Assembly: GCA_034520365.1 (NCBI GenBank)
Contig: JAXHNP010000002.1
Location: 1 to 64,000, forward strand
Direction of reading: 5' to 3'
Length of the DNA stretch: 64,000 bases
DNA from: Desulfobacterales bacterium
GTDB lineage: Bacteria > Desulfobacterota > Desulfobacteria > Desulfobacterales > Desulfosalsimonadaceae
Shown here: in pieces, positions 1 to 8,069 of the stretch
How positions within the stretch are numbered: position 1 is the first letter of the stretch
Layout: the number at the start of each line of letters is the position of its first letter
The notes under the pieces: generated by a model
The model's input: only the letters and a program-made list of their open reading frames with translations
What the model was told of the DNA's origin: nothing
Database searches by the model: none
Program-made: the position numbers and the translations under genes

Positions 1-135
1 ACGGATTCTTCCCTTTCTGTTTGGGTCCTCCAGTCGCTCTCAAGGGCATGTTTTTTAATATCAGGCTGTTTGTTAATATCAGGCATGGGTTCAACTTAAT
101 TTTATAGTGGTTTAACGGGGGGTCAGTAAAATTGC

Positions 136-179
136 ACATTTTTCAGCATCATTATTTTATCCATGGTGCTGAAAAATGT
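136..179. repeat. 13-bp inverted repeat downstream of the FMN oxidoreductase gene
   Basis: A perfect 13-bp inverted repeat (ACATTTTTCAGCA at 136-148 and its complement at 167-179) with an 18-base spacer lies just past the stop codon of the minus-strand gene ending at 207. It could be a transcript-end hairpin, but it is AT-rich and has no clean T-tract, so a terminator role is only a guess. Further out, the 12-mer TTAATATCAGGC occurs twice (56-67 and 74-85). I see no supported gene in 1-206. Confidence 0.5.
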
Positions 180-206
180 CAATAAGGGAATGAATGAAAG
201 GGGGGG

Positions 207-1127
207 TTAGAAAGATTGCGGCCATTGCGCCGCATAAAGTGACATTTCCCGGCAGGTTTTGTAGAAGTCGGTAACCATTTCCAGGATAATCTGACCGGCC
301 GGCTCAATAGCCTCCGCCTGGGCCACACTCTGCCCCGCGCTCCACAGATCCCGCCATTTTTTGGATCCAAGCTCCGGCTGCTCCTCGAAAGATTGGATGC
401 TCCGGGCAAGCCAGTTGGCCGGGTTGCCGGTTATTTTGTCCGTGCAGACGATGTCTTCCGGTCCTGCCTGGATCACGGCCTGCTTGTAGGCCTCTTGGGC
501 ACGGGATTCCAGGGTGGCCACCAGGCGCGTGCCGGTAATTACGGCACACGCCCCCAGACAGAGGGCGGCGGCCATCTGGGCGCCCGTGCTGATACCTCCC
601 GCCGCGATTACGGGCAGGCCGGTTTTTTGTTTGAGATAAGGGACCAAAACCATGGTCGGGGTTCGCCCGCCATGGCCGCCGGCGCCCGCGCCCACGGCAA
701 TAAGGCCGTCCAGGCCCCTGTCCCTTGCCCTGAGCCCCTGCTCCACGGTGACCACATCCGCGAAAACCTTTCCCCCGCTGGCATGGACCTCTTCCAGGAT
801 CGGCGAGGGATCGCCCAGTGAAGTGATAAAAAACCGAACCCCTGTCTCCAGGCAGATTTTGAGTTGTTTTTTCCACTCGAATTTTCCGGAAAGGTGGATG
901 TTCACACCAATGGGTTTATCTGTGAGTTCCCGGACTTTTCCCAGGGCGGCCTCAAGATCGGCAAGCGTGCGAAAGTTGGGCAGGGGGAGGGCGCCCAGGC
1001 CGCCGGCTGCGGAAACGGCGGCAGCCAGTTCTTCATAAGACACCAGAAACATCGGGGCCCCGATTAATGGGTAGTCGATCAAGAGCATGTCGGTAAATGC
1101 GGTTTTAACGGGCGGCGGATTTGTCAT
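207..1127 (-). CDS. Nitronate monooxygenase / FabK-like FMN oxidoreductase
   Basis: A TIM-barrel FMN enzyme of the nitropropane dioxygenase family, 306 residues and about full length. Visible marks are the N-terminal PLIGAPM segment, the glycine-rich GAGAGGHGG loop around residue 150 whose His is the usual catalytic residue of this family, and the C-terminal phosphate-binding part (AAGGIS, then GTRLVAT). The start codon overlaps the stop of the upstream ligase gene (TAATG), so the two are probably co-translated. Family members oxidise nitronates or reduce enoyl thioesters (FabK). In a cluster of acyl-CoA genes an enoyl-CoA reductase-like or redox accessory role is at least as likely as nitronate oxidation. 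It is the last gene of the minus-strand block. Confidence 0.85.
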   Translation of the reverse strand: MTNPPPVKTAFTDMLLIDYPLIGAPMFLVSYEELAAAVSAAGGLGALPLPNFRTLADLEAALGKVRELTDKPIGVNIHLSGKFEWKKQLKICLETGVRFFITSLGDPSPILEEVHASGGKVFADVVTVEQGLRARDRGLDGLIAVGAGAGGHGGRTPTMVLVPYLKQKTGLPVIAAGGISTGAQMAAALCLGACAVITGTRLVATLESRAQEAYKQAVIQAGPEDIVCTDKITGNPANWLARSIQSFEEQPELGSKKWRDLWSAGQSVAQAEAIEPAGQIILEMVTDFYKTCREMSLYAAQWPQSF

Positions 1128-2701
1128 TAGACTTTTCTTTCCTGCTCCTTCCAGTATTGATCCCGCATGGCCTTTTTATCCAGCTTGCCCAGATTGGTAA
1201 GCGGGATATGATCCCAGAATTCAATGGATTTCGGCGCTACCAGGCTGCCCTTACGTTCCTTGACAAAAGCGATAAGCTCTTTTTCGGTGGCGGATTTTTC
1301 CTCATACAGGACCACAATGGCCTTGACCGCCTCTCCCCATTTGTTGTCCGGCACACCGATGACGGCCGCATGTTTAACAGCCGGGTGGTCAAACAGGACA
1401 TCCTCTATTTCCCGCGGGAAGATGTTGAAACCGCCGCTGACCACCATGTCTTTCTTTCTGTCAACGATGTAGAGAAAGCCTTCATGATCCTGCCTGGCAA
1501 TGTCGCCTGTATAGAGCCAGCCATCTTTAAGGGTCTGCTGTGTGGCTTCCGGGTTTTTCAGGTATCCGTGCATGACATTGGCACATTTGACCACGATTTC
1601 GCCGGGTTCGCCAGGGGGCGCGGGGTTGCCCTGATCATCGAGAAGGCGGATTTTCGCGTGGAAGGTCGGTCGACCCGCTGAGCTGAAAACCTCCCGCTCC
1701 CGCTCCGGGTCCGAGATCACGTGGTCGCTCCGGGACATGACGCTGAAGCACATGGGGGCCTCGGTTTGCCCGAAAAGCTGGGTGAGGATCGGGCCGAACC
1801 GGTTTACCGCCTGTTTTAAGCGTTCGGGCGCAATGGGGGCGGCACCGTAAATGATGTTTTGCAGGGAGTCGAGCCCGTAGTTCGGCAGATCCGGGAAATC
1901 CAGGAGACCATAGATCATGGTGGGGACCATGAAAGTGGAGGTGATTCCTTCCGCTTCCACTTTTTCAAGAAATAGCGAAGGTTCGAAATGGTCAAAAATA
2001 ACCGCCCGGCCCTTGCGCAGCAGCACGGGCAGAAGCAGACAGCCACCCGCGTGCGTCAGCGGGGTCAGATAGGCGAAGACCTCCTCCCATCCGAAACCGA
2101 ACTCCAGCATCTCCATGAGTACGGTGTAGACCCAGGCCCGGTGGGAAAGCATAACTCCTTTAGGTTTGCCTGTGGTGCCTCCGGTAAAGTAAATGCCGAC
2201 CAGGTCCTCCGGGTCCAGATCCACGGGCTGCGGGTTGGGGGCGTGATTTTGCATCAGGCTTTGCAGGTGGTGGTGGCCCTCCGGAAGCGAGGAAGTGTCG
2301 TCGCAGATGCAGACGAACTGCGTGACGGTTTCCAGGGCGGGAATCATTTCCGCAACCCGGGAGGTCATTTTTTCATGATAGATCAGCGTCGTGCACTCGG
2401 CATGATTCATCATGTAGATATGGTCAAAGTTGCCAAGAAGCACTGCCAGGGGAACCCTGATGGCGCCGGTTTTGGCAACCGCGTATTCGCAGAAGACATA
2501 CTCCGGGCGATTGGGCATCAGAAAGGCCACCTTGTCGCCCTTCCGGATACCTAGTTCCTGCTGGAGGCCCTGGGCCAGGCAAAGGGCGTTCTCACCCATC
2601 TGTCGGTAGGTATAGGACTGGTCATGATAGGTTAGCGCCACGTGTTCCCCGAAATGGTGGACGCATCGATCATATAAGTCGGGTATGGTCTGGGAAATCA
2701 T
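1127..2701 (-). CDS. AMP-forming acyl-CoA synthetase (fatty-acid type)
   Basis: A 524-residue member of the ANL adenylate-forming superfamily. It activates a carboxylic acid to the acyl-adenylate and then the CoA thioester. The P-loop-like motif YFTGGTTGKPKG lies near residue 170, YGAAPIAPE near 290, the YTGD motif near 390 and the DRKKDMVVSGGFNIFP hinge near 405; the C-terminal catalytic Lys lies in the LGKLDKKAMR segment. The start is supported by GAAGGAG about 5 bases upstream. The stop overlaps the start of the FMN enzyme gene. It is the second ligase in this cluster; the other ends at 5080. The sequence does not show which acid it activates. Confidence 0.9.
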   Translation of the reverse strand: MISQTIPDLYDRCVHHFGEHVALTYHDQSYTYRQMGENALCLAQGLQQELGIRKGDKVAFLMPNRPEYVFCEYAVAKTGAIRVPLAVLLGNFDHIYMMNHAECTTLIYHEKMTSRVAEMIPALETVTQFVCICDDTSSLPEGHHHLQSLMQNHAPNPQPVDLDPEDLVGIYFTGGTTGKPKGVMLSHRAWVYTVLMEMLEFGFGWEEVFAYLTPLTHAGGCLLLPVLLRKGRAVIFDHFEPSLFLEKVEAEGITSTFMVPTMIYGLLDFPDLPNYGLDSLQNIIYGAAPIAPERLKQAVNRFGPILTQLFGQTEAPMCFSVMSRSDHVISDPEREREVFSSAGRPTFHAKIRLLDDQGNPAPPGEPGEIVVKCANVMHGYLKNPEATQQTLKDGWLYTGDIARQDHEGFLYIVDRKKDMVVSGGFNIFPREIEDVLFDHPAVKHAAVIGVPDNKWGEAVKAIVVLYEEKSATEKELIAFVKERKGSLVAPKSIEFWDHIPLTNLGKLDKKAMRDQYWKEQERKV

Positions 2702-2887
2702 ACTTGCTCCTTCAACACTCCTGTTTTGCGGGCAGGGCCGTTAAGTAGTGCCCGAACGAAAACCAGGATTTTTTGTCAAGATCAAGGAAGGCGAAAATTT
2801 TAACCGCAGGCATACGCGAAGTATTCTGAGGATTAAAATTTGAGCCTGACACAGATATTGGCGAAAAAGACGGTTTTCGTTCAGGCA

Positions 2888-3337
2888 CTAAGCACGCATG
2901 TGAAACATCATGATGTAGTCAAAAGCCATTACCGCTTCATCTCTTTGATTCTTTACGGTATATCTCCAGGTTTGAACGCCGCGCCCCGGGTTTTTGGTTG
3001 GCTTCTGCTCCACAACCTCAACCTCCACCCGAATGGTGTCATGGATTTTTACCGGTGCCAGCATCTTCATGTTGTCCACTCCCAGCCAGGCAATGGCCGA
3101 GTCGCCGGCAAAATTCGCTGAACCCACCAGGCCCACGGCCAAAGCAAAGATAAGCGGGCCATGGACCAGCCTTTCCCCGAACTGGGTTTTAGCCGCATAC
3201 TCCTTGTCCATGTGCAGGGGATAAAAATCCATGGTAAGGCCGGCCCAATTGACCACATGGGTCTCGGTCACCGTAATGGCCCCGGTTGTGTAAACATCGC
3301 CGATTTTAAAGTCGTCGCCGTATTTGCTTGGTTGCAT
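2888..3337 (-). CDS. MaoC-like enoyl-CoA hydratase
   Basis: A single hot-dog domain protein of about 149 residues. The hydratase 2 motif is present as DFYPLHMDKEYA, with the Asp and His that act as the catalytic pair; the Asn between them in classical enzymes is Tyr here. The start at 3337 is chosen because GGGGAG lies 7-8 bases upstream and the family's conserved N-terminus begins here. An in-frame ATG at 3424 overlaps the stop of the upstream DUF35 gene (TGATG) and would add 29 unconserved residues. MaoC proteins hydrate 2-enoyl-CoA esters. Pairing with a DUF35 gene is typical of steroid side-chain hydratases (ChsH1/ChsH2), which is the likely arrangement here. Confidence 0.85.
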   Translation of the reverse strand: MQPSKYGDDFKIGDVYTTGAITVTETHVVNWAGLTMDFYPLHMDKEYAAKTQFGERLVHGPLIFALAVGLVGSANFAGDSAIAWLGVDNMKMLAPVKIHDTIRVEVEVVEQKPTKNPGRGVQTWRYTVKNQRDEAVMAFDYIMMFHMRA

Positions 3338-3423
3338 ATTCCATCTCCCCGCAGGTACTATATTGCCTGCTTTTTCCGTATTTGCCGGGAGTGCCCCCCG
3401 GGCCCGATTGGCTGCCGTCAACA

Positions 3424-3840
3424 TCAGCTCCCTGTTGCCGGCCGAAATTTGGGAAGCGTGAATTCCTCGCTTACCTTGTCAAATGTCACCTCCACCGGCA
3501 TGTCGCAATAGACCTCAGAGGGCTCGCAGGAAACGATGTTGCTCATCATCTGGACGCCCTCCTGCAGGCGGATAAGGGCCACAACAAAAGGCATCTCGTC
3601 CTGGAAGAACGAGGGCGCGTTGTTTTCAACCACCGTATACGAGTAAACAGTGCCTTTCCCGCTGGACTGGGCCCATTCCAGGTTATCGCTGAAACAATGG
3701 GGACAGACGATTCTGGGATAGAAAATAAACTTGGCGCAATCCGAGCATTTCTGGAGCATGAGTTTTTCTTCCCGCGTCCCGTCCCAAAAGGGCTGGGCCC
3801 ACGGGCTGACCACGGGCATGGGTTTTTTTGAAGCGTTCAT
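3424..3840 (-). CDS. DUF35 OB-fold / zinc-ribbon protein
   Basis: A 138-residue acyl-CoA-binding accessory protein. An N-terminal rubredoxin-like zinc ribbon (CSDC, then CPHC about 11 residues later) precedes an OB-fold domain. The start at 3840 is set by AAGGAG 7 bases upstream; a longer frame to 3903 has no such support. DUF35 proteins are not enzymes alone. They partner thiolases (BbsA with BbsB, PhlB with PhlC), MaoC hydratases (ChsH2 with ChsH1) or aldolases (with Ltp2). The TGATG overlap with the next gene suggests MaoC as partner. The cluster contains a second DUF35 domain fused to the protein encoded at 8070-9488. Confidence 0.88.
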   Translation of the reverse strand: MNASKKPMPVVSPWAQPFWDGTREEKLMLQKCSDCAKFIFYPRIVCPHCFSDNLEWAQSSGKGTVYSYTVVENNAPSFFQDEMPFVVALIRLQEGVQMMSNIVSCEPSEVYCDMPVEVTFDKVSEEFTLPKFRPATGS

Positions 3841-3911
3841 ATTTTTCTCCTTAACTGCTGCAATGATGATGGTTTGATCCTGATTTTCATTCGGGCACGA
3901 CAATAAATTGC

Positions 3912-5066
3912 TTAACCGGCCAGGCCGGTACTCAAAGCGATCCTTTGATTGAGCGACTCAAACGCGGTGGCGGCATTCATCAGCACGGTGATGTCCCTGA
4001 AGTAGCGCTGGATATCATATTCCATGGTGTAGCCGTAGCCCCCGAAAATCTGCATACTGTCCTGGACCGCCTGCTGGGCCGCCTCCAGTGCCGACCAGGC
4101 GGCAATGGCGCTTTCCTGCCGGATACTTTGCTTTTTTCCGGCTTTCCAGGCCGCCTTGAATGAAAGCAGCTCAGCAGCCTGGATTCCTTTTAGCATTTCA
4201 TTTATCATGCGCGATATCGCGGGGAATTTTCCGATGGAACGATTGAACTGCACCCGCTGGCGGGCATGTTCCAGGGTGGCATCATAAGCCCCTTTGGCGA
4301 TGCCCAGGGCTTCAAAAGCCGTTGAAAGCAGATACAGATCCCATACGGTGGACAACCGGTCCCCGGGCTTGCCAGCCGCTTTGCCGCCCAGCAGCCTGTC
4401 TGCAGATACCTTCAGGTCCCGGCACTCAACAGTGCAGGCCTTCAGGCCCTTGTATCCCATTCGTTCCGCGCCGGGCCGGCATTGAACCATTTTTGCGTCC
4501 AGAATCATGTAAACAACCGCCCCTGGTTCCGAATCCGGGGCGTCCTTCATTTCAACCGGCAGGAAAATGATATCCGCCTGATCCGCATTTTCCACATGAT
4601 CGATGGCACCGTTCACAACGAGCGTGTCCGGTTCCGAATCCCACTGCGCGCGGATGCCTTCTTCTCCTTTATCCGCCCCGTCGAAGCGCAGACCGATGCA
4701 AGCCAGCTGTTTGCCGCTGCAGAGCCCCGGCAGGAATTTTTTCTTTTGTTCTTCATCGCCGAGGTTTGAGAGCAGCATCCCGCCCAGGAGGGCGTTTGCG
4801 GCGTAACACCTGGCCAGCACCGGGTACCGGGAAGCGATTTCCGTCACAATCAGGCAGGCGGCTGTCAGGTTTTCGCCTTCCCCGCCGTATGTTTCCGCCG
4901 CTGTTAACCCGTTAAAGCCCAGGCGGCTCAGGTTGCGTAAAAGTTTTTTGGGATACTGCGCCGTGTCGTCCATGTCCCGGACGGTATCTTTTGCGCATTC
5001 CTTATTCACCCACTCATGAATCGCTTTTTTTATCATGGCGTCTTCGGAGGAAAAGCCGAAATCCAT
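3912..5066 (-). CDS. Divergent acyl-CoA dehydrogenase-like protein
   Basis: A 384-residue protein with the overall acyl-CoA dehydrogenase layout: N-terminal helical domain, middle beta domain and C-terminal helical domain with the FAD-contacting FGGYGYTMEY segment near residue 345. Two things are odd. The usual EGT motif carrying the catalytic Glu is replaced by NAATAF, and the alternative Glu position used by isovaleryl- and long-chain enzymes reads WDLYLL with no Glu. The usual FAD signature with GSD in the middle domain is also degenerate. It may be an inactive partner of a heteromeric dehydrogenase, as in mycobacterial steroid FadE pairs. The start has AAGGGAG upstream, and 13 bases separate it from the ligase gene before it. 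Confidence 0.85.
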   Translation of the reverse strand: MDFGFSSEDAMIKKAIHEWVNKECAKDTVRDMDDTAQYPKKLLRNLSRLGFNGLTAAETYGGEGENLTAACLIVTEIASRYPVLARCYAANALLGGMLLSNLGDEEQKKKFLPGLCSGKQLACIGLRFDGADKGEEGIRAQWDSEPDTLVVNGAIDHVENADQADIIFLPVEMKDAPDSEPGAVVYMILDAKMVQCRPGAERMGYKGLKACTVECRDLKVSADRLLGGKAAGKPGDRLSTVWDLYLLSTAFEALGIAKGAYDATLEHARQRVQFNRSIGKFPAISRMINEMLKGIQAAELLSFKAAWKAGKKQSIRQESAIAAWSALEAAQQAVQDSMQIFGGYGYTMEYDIQRYFRDITVLMNAATAFESLNQRIALSTGLAG

Positions 5067-5079
5067 AGCTATATCTCCC

Positions 5080-6789
5080 TTAATCGGTAAACAGTTTTTT
5101 AACTTCTCGTTTCAGGACTTTCTGCAATGGATTGCGGGGCAGATTTTCGACAATTTTAAGCTTTTCCGGCCATTTGTATTTTGCCAGGCCGTTTTCTTCC
5201 AGGTATTGCTTCAATGTTTCCATGGTTATTTCCTGTCCTTCGAAGGGAACTATTGCCACGCCTACCCGCTGCCCCAGGCGCTCATCCGGAAACCCGGCAA
5301 CCGCTACTTCTCTGACCGCCGGGTGTTTGGAAATAAATATTTCCACCTCTTCGGGACTGATGTTGTAGCCGCCCCGGATAATGAGATCTTTCAGTCTTCC
5401 TTGAAACAGCAGTTTTTCTTTGCGATCGCCTTCAATGGAGAAGAGATCGCCGGTTCGGTAAAACCCGTCCGCATCAAAAGATTTTGCGGTGAGTTCCGGC
5501 CGTTTCCAATATCCTGAAAACATGGTCGGTCCGGAAAAGCCCAATTCACCGATCTCTCCGGTTTCAGTTATTACCTCTCCGGTTCCAGGCTTTGTCAGCC
5601 GGCTTTTCATCCCGCCAATGACCTGGTGCGGAAGGTCAAAGTGGACGCCTTCGCCGCCGAAACGGGGGAAGTAGGTCGCCCGGTCCTCGGGCTTGGGGAA
5701 GAGTTTGGGGATACTGAAAAGCGCGACGCCTTCATTTGAGGCAAAGAAATTAACGATTCCGATGCTGCATTCCTCCTGGAAGAATTTGACCATCCAGGGT
5801 GCCAGCGGGGCAGAGCCGGAGGCCACCACCTCTACCTTGGACTGTTTTAAGGCGTTTACCCGCTGGGACTTGGCCAGCGTGTCCAAAAGGGCCGGGGGCA
5901 TGAGCGTATAGTAGATCTCTTCTTTAATCAGTTGCGGGAAGAAGCTCTCCATGTCAAAAGGATGATGGAGAACGAATTTGCCGCCGGTCAGAACCCAGGG
6001 GATGAGCAATCCCCCGATCCCCGCCATATTGATAACCGGAAATGTCCCATGGATTGCAGCGCCGTTGAACAGCTGCGTTCCTTCGACCACGACGCGGGCT
6101 ATGGAAATCCATTGGTTATGGGTTCGGGGCACGCCTTTGGGTTCCGCCTCGGTCCCTGAGGTCCAGCACAGAGTAAAAACCTCGTTGGGCCCGCTTTGCC
6201 CATCCTTCAGTTCATCCTGCCGGGATGCGGCGTCGGCTCTCCGCTCAATCAGGCGCTCAAAGTGCAAAGCCTCTTCCGGCGCCTCGAGCCCGACGATAAT
6301 GATGTGCTCCAGGCTGGGATTTTTTTCCCGGACCCGGCGCATCATGTCCATGTGATCATAATCGTGGAAAGATGCAAGCGTAACTATTGCCCTGGCATTG
6401 GTCATTTCCAGTGCGTGATTGAGTTCATGGGCACGGGCCTGCATGGGCAGCGGGCTGGCTATGGCGCCGATCCGGCCTGCGGCAAAAAGGGTCAGAAGGG
6501 ACTCGACAACATTGGGCAGCTGGATGAGGATGACATCATCATGGCCGATACCCAGATCCTTGAGGTTCAGGGCCAGGCTGTCCACATTCTGCGCCAGCTC
6601 CCTGTGGGTCAATTGCCTTGGCTGCGCTCCCAGTCCGATTATCTGCTCTTTATTGTAGGGATCGACCAGGGCGGTGTGCTCCGGTGTATTGGCAGCGTTT
6701 TGAAGCAGAATGTCCATGATGCTTTCTTTACCCCACCACCCGTTCTTTGTGTACGTGTCAATTTGGCTTTGGCTTATAGGCGTCATCAT
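5080..6789 (-). CDS. AMP-forming ligase, dihydroxybenzoate-AMP-ligase-like
   Basis: A 569-residue ANL-superfamily ligase. The nucleotide-binding motif is CWTSGTEAEPKGVPRTH near residue 215, with the RTH ending typical of aryl-acid-AMP ligases such as EntE. FYRTGDLFSI and IRGGYNISPEEVE mark the hinge, and the C-terminal Lys lies in NPLQKVLKRE. It should adenylate a carboxylic acid and probably transfer it to CoA. Its resemblance to aryl-acid ligases suggests a cyclic or aromatic substrate, but this is weak evidence. Two adjacent ATG codons occur at the start and no clear ribosome site is visible upstream. Confidence 0.87.
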   Translation of the reverse strand: MMTPISQSQIDTYTKNGWWGKESIMDILLQNAANTPEHTALVDPYNKEQIIGLGAQPRQLTHRELAQNVDSLALNLKDLGIGHDDVILIQLPNVVESLLTLFAAGRIGAIASPLPMQARAHELNHALEMTNARAIVTLASFHDYDHMDMMRRVREKNPSLEHIIIVGLEAPEEALHFERLIERRADAASRQDELKDGQSGPNEVFTLCWTSGTEAEPKGVPRTHNQWISIARVVVEGTQLFNGAAIHGTFPVINMAGIGGLLIPWVLTGGKFVLHHPFDMESFFPQLIKEEIYYTLMPPALLDTLAKSQRVNALKQSKVEVVASGSAPLAPWMVKFFQEECSIGIVNFFASNEGVALFSIPKLFPKPEDRATYFPRFGGEGVHFDLPHQVIGGMKSRLTKPGTGEVITETGEIGELGFSGPTMFSGYWKRPELTAKSFDADGFYRTGDLFSIEGDRKEKLLFQGRLKDLIIRGGYNISPEEVEIFISKHPAVREVAVAGFPDERLGQRVGVAIVPFEGQEITMETLKQYLEENGLAKYKWPEKLKIVENLPRNPLQKVLKREVKKLFTD

Positions 6790-6844
6790 TTTATCTTTCT
6801 ATCTTTTTATCTTTGTTTTTAAGGGCGTATGATTAATGGATGAT

Positions 6845-8047
6845 TCAGATCCCGGCTATATTGACACTGATGGTGCATCCCCCCGGGGTTCCGCCCAGGT
6901 TGTGGGTCAAACCCAGTTTGGGGGCCTCTACCTGCCGTTTATCGGCTTTTCCCTGAAGCTGTTTGTATACTTCATACATCATCCGGAGACCGGAGGCCCC
7001 GATGGGATGGCCGAAACACTTGAGGCCGCCGTCCGTATTCACCGGCAGTTTCCCGTCGAGTTCAAAGGTGCCGCTCTCGATGTCTTTTTTTGCCTGTCCG
7101 CGGGGGGAAAATTGCAGATCCTCATAAATTACCGCCTCGGTTATGGAAAAGCAGTCGTGGACTTCTGCGAGGCTGATTTCCTCGCGGGGCTTTGTTATGC
7201 CGGCCTCGGTATAAGCCGCCTGGCCGGCGCGATAGGTCTCTTTGACCATGGTCCAGTCGTGCTCCGGATTCATGTACCCCTCAGACGGCCCCACGGCGAT
7301 CTGCATGGCTTTTAAATAAACAGGATCTTTCCGGTATTCTTTGGCTTTCTCGGCGGGCACCACAATGGCCGCGGCTGCTCCGTCGCTGACCCCGCAGCAG
7401 TCCAGAAGCCCCAGGGGCCATGCCACCATGGGAGCTTTGAGGACCTGCTCCTCTGTGATTTCCATTTTGAAATGGGCGTTCGGGGCCAACAGGCCGTTTT
7501 TATGGTTTTTTACCATAATCCGGGCCAGCATCTTGCGTCCCTCTTCAGGAGAAAGACCGTATTTTTCGAAGTATTTGACCGCCATCATGGCAAAATGCCC
7601 GGGAGCCGTAAAATTTCGGCTCCTGAACGTATTGGGTGCGGTTGACACGAGGCCCATGGCCAGGTCATCGGTGGGCAGCCCGCTTACCCCGGAGTCCTTG
7701 AGTTTTTCGGCACCGATTGCCAGGGCTACGTCATAAGCCCCTGAGGCAACGGCGTATACAGCGTTGCGCAGCGCATCCGAGGCGGTGGCGCACATGTTTT
7801 CCACCCGGGTAATCGGCTTGTAATCGAGTTTCAGCGTGGTGGCCAGGGGCTGACTGGGGGCGGGCAGATTGGACCAGTAAGAGCCGATCCATACGGCCTC
7901 CATATCTTTCTCTGCCATGCCCGAATCGGCAAAAGCTTCATAGACCGCTTCAATAACCATATCATCAAAGCTCATGTCCCAGTTCTCACCAAATTTTGTA
8001 CAGCCCATGCCTATAATGGCGACTTTATCCTTGATGCTGCCCATCAT
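6845..8047 (-). CDS. Thiolase (SCP-x / acetyl-CoA acetyltransferase type)
   Basis: A 400-residue thiolase. The nucleophilic Cys lies in VENMCATASDAL near residue 87, followed by EVHDCFSITEA near 300 and KCFGHPIGASG near 345, which supply the His and second Cys. It cleaves a 3-oxoacyl-CoA with CoA, or runs the reverse condensation. The gene directly upstream encodes an HMG-CoA-synthase-like/DUF35 fusion, an arrangement like the archaeal thiolase-DUF35-HMG-CoA synthase complex. Two ATGs are adjacent; the second (8044) has better spacing from AAGGGGG. All catalytic residues appear present, so this is the likely active C-C cleaving subunit. Confidence 0.9.
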   Translation of the reverse strand: MMGSIKDKVAIIGMGCTKFGENWDMSFDDMVIEAVYEAFADSGMAEKDMEAVWIGSYWSNLPAPSQPLATTLKLDYKPITRVENMCATASDALRNAVYAVASGAYDVALAIGAEKLKDSGVSGLPTDDLAMGLVSTAPNTFRSRNFTAPGHFAMMAVKYFEKYGLSPEEGRKMLARIMVKNHKNGLLAPNAHFKMEITEEQVLKAPMVAWPLGLLDCCGVSDGAAAAIVVPAEKAKEYRKDPVYLKAMQIAVGPSEGYMNPEHDWTMVKETYRAGQAAYTEAGITKPREEISLAEVHDCFSITEAVIYEDLQFSPRGQAKKDIESGTFELDGKLPVNTDGGLKCFGHPIGASGLRMMYEVYKQLQGKADKRQVEAPKLGLTHNLGGTPGGCTISVNIAGI

Positions 8048-8069
8048 GTCCCCCTTCTGTAGATGGTCT

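Noticed and set aside
1-49. A minus-strand frame starting ATG at 49 and running off the window edge
   Set aside because: Only 16 codons are visible, with no ribosome site and no recognisable sequence, so no gene is claimed.
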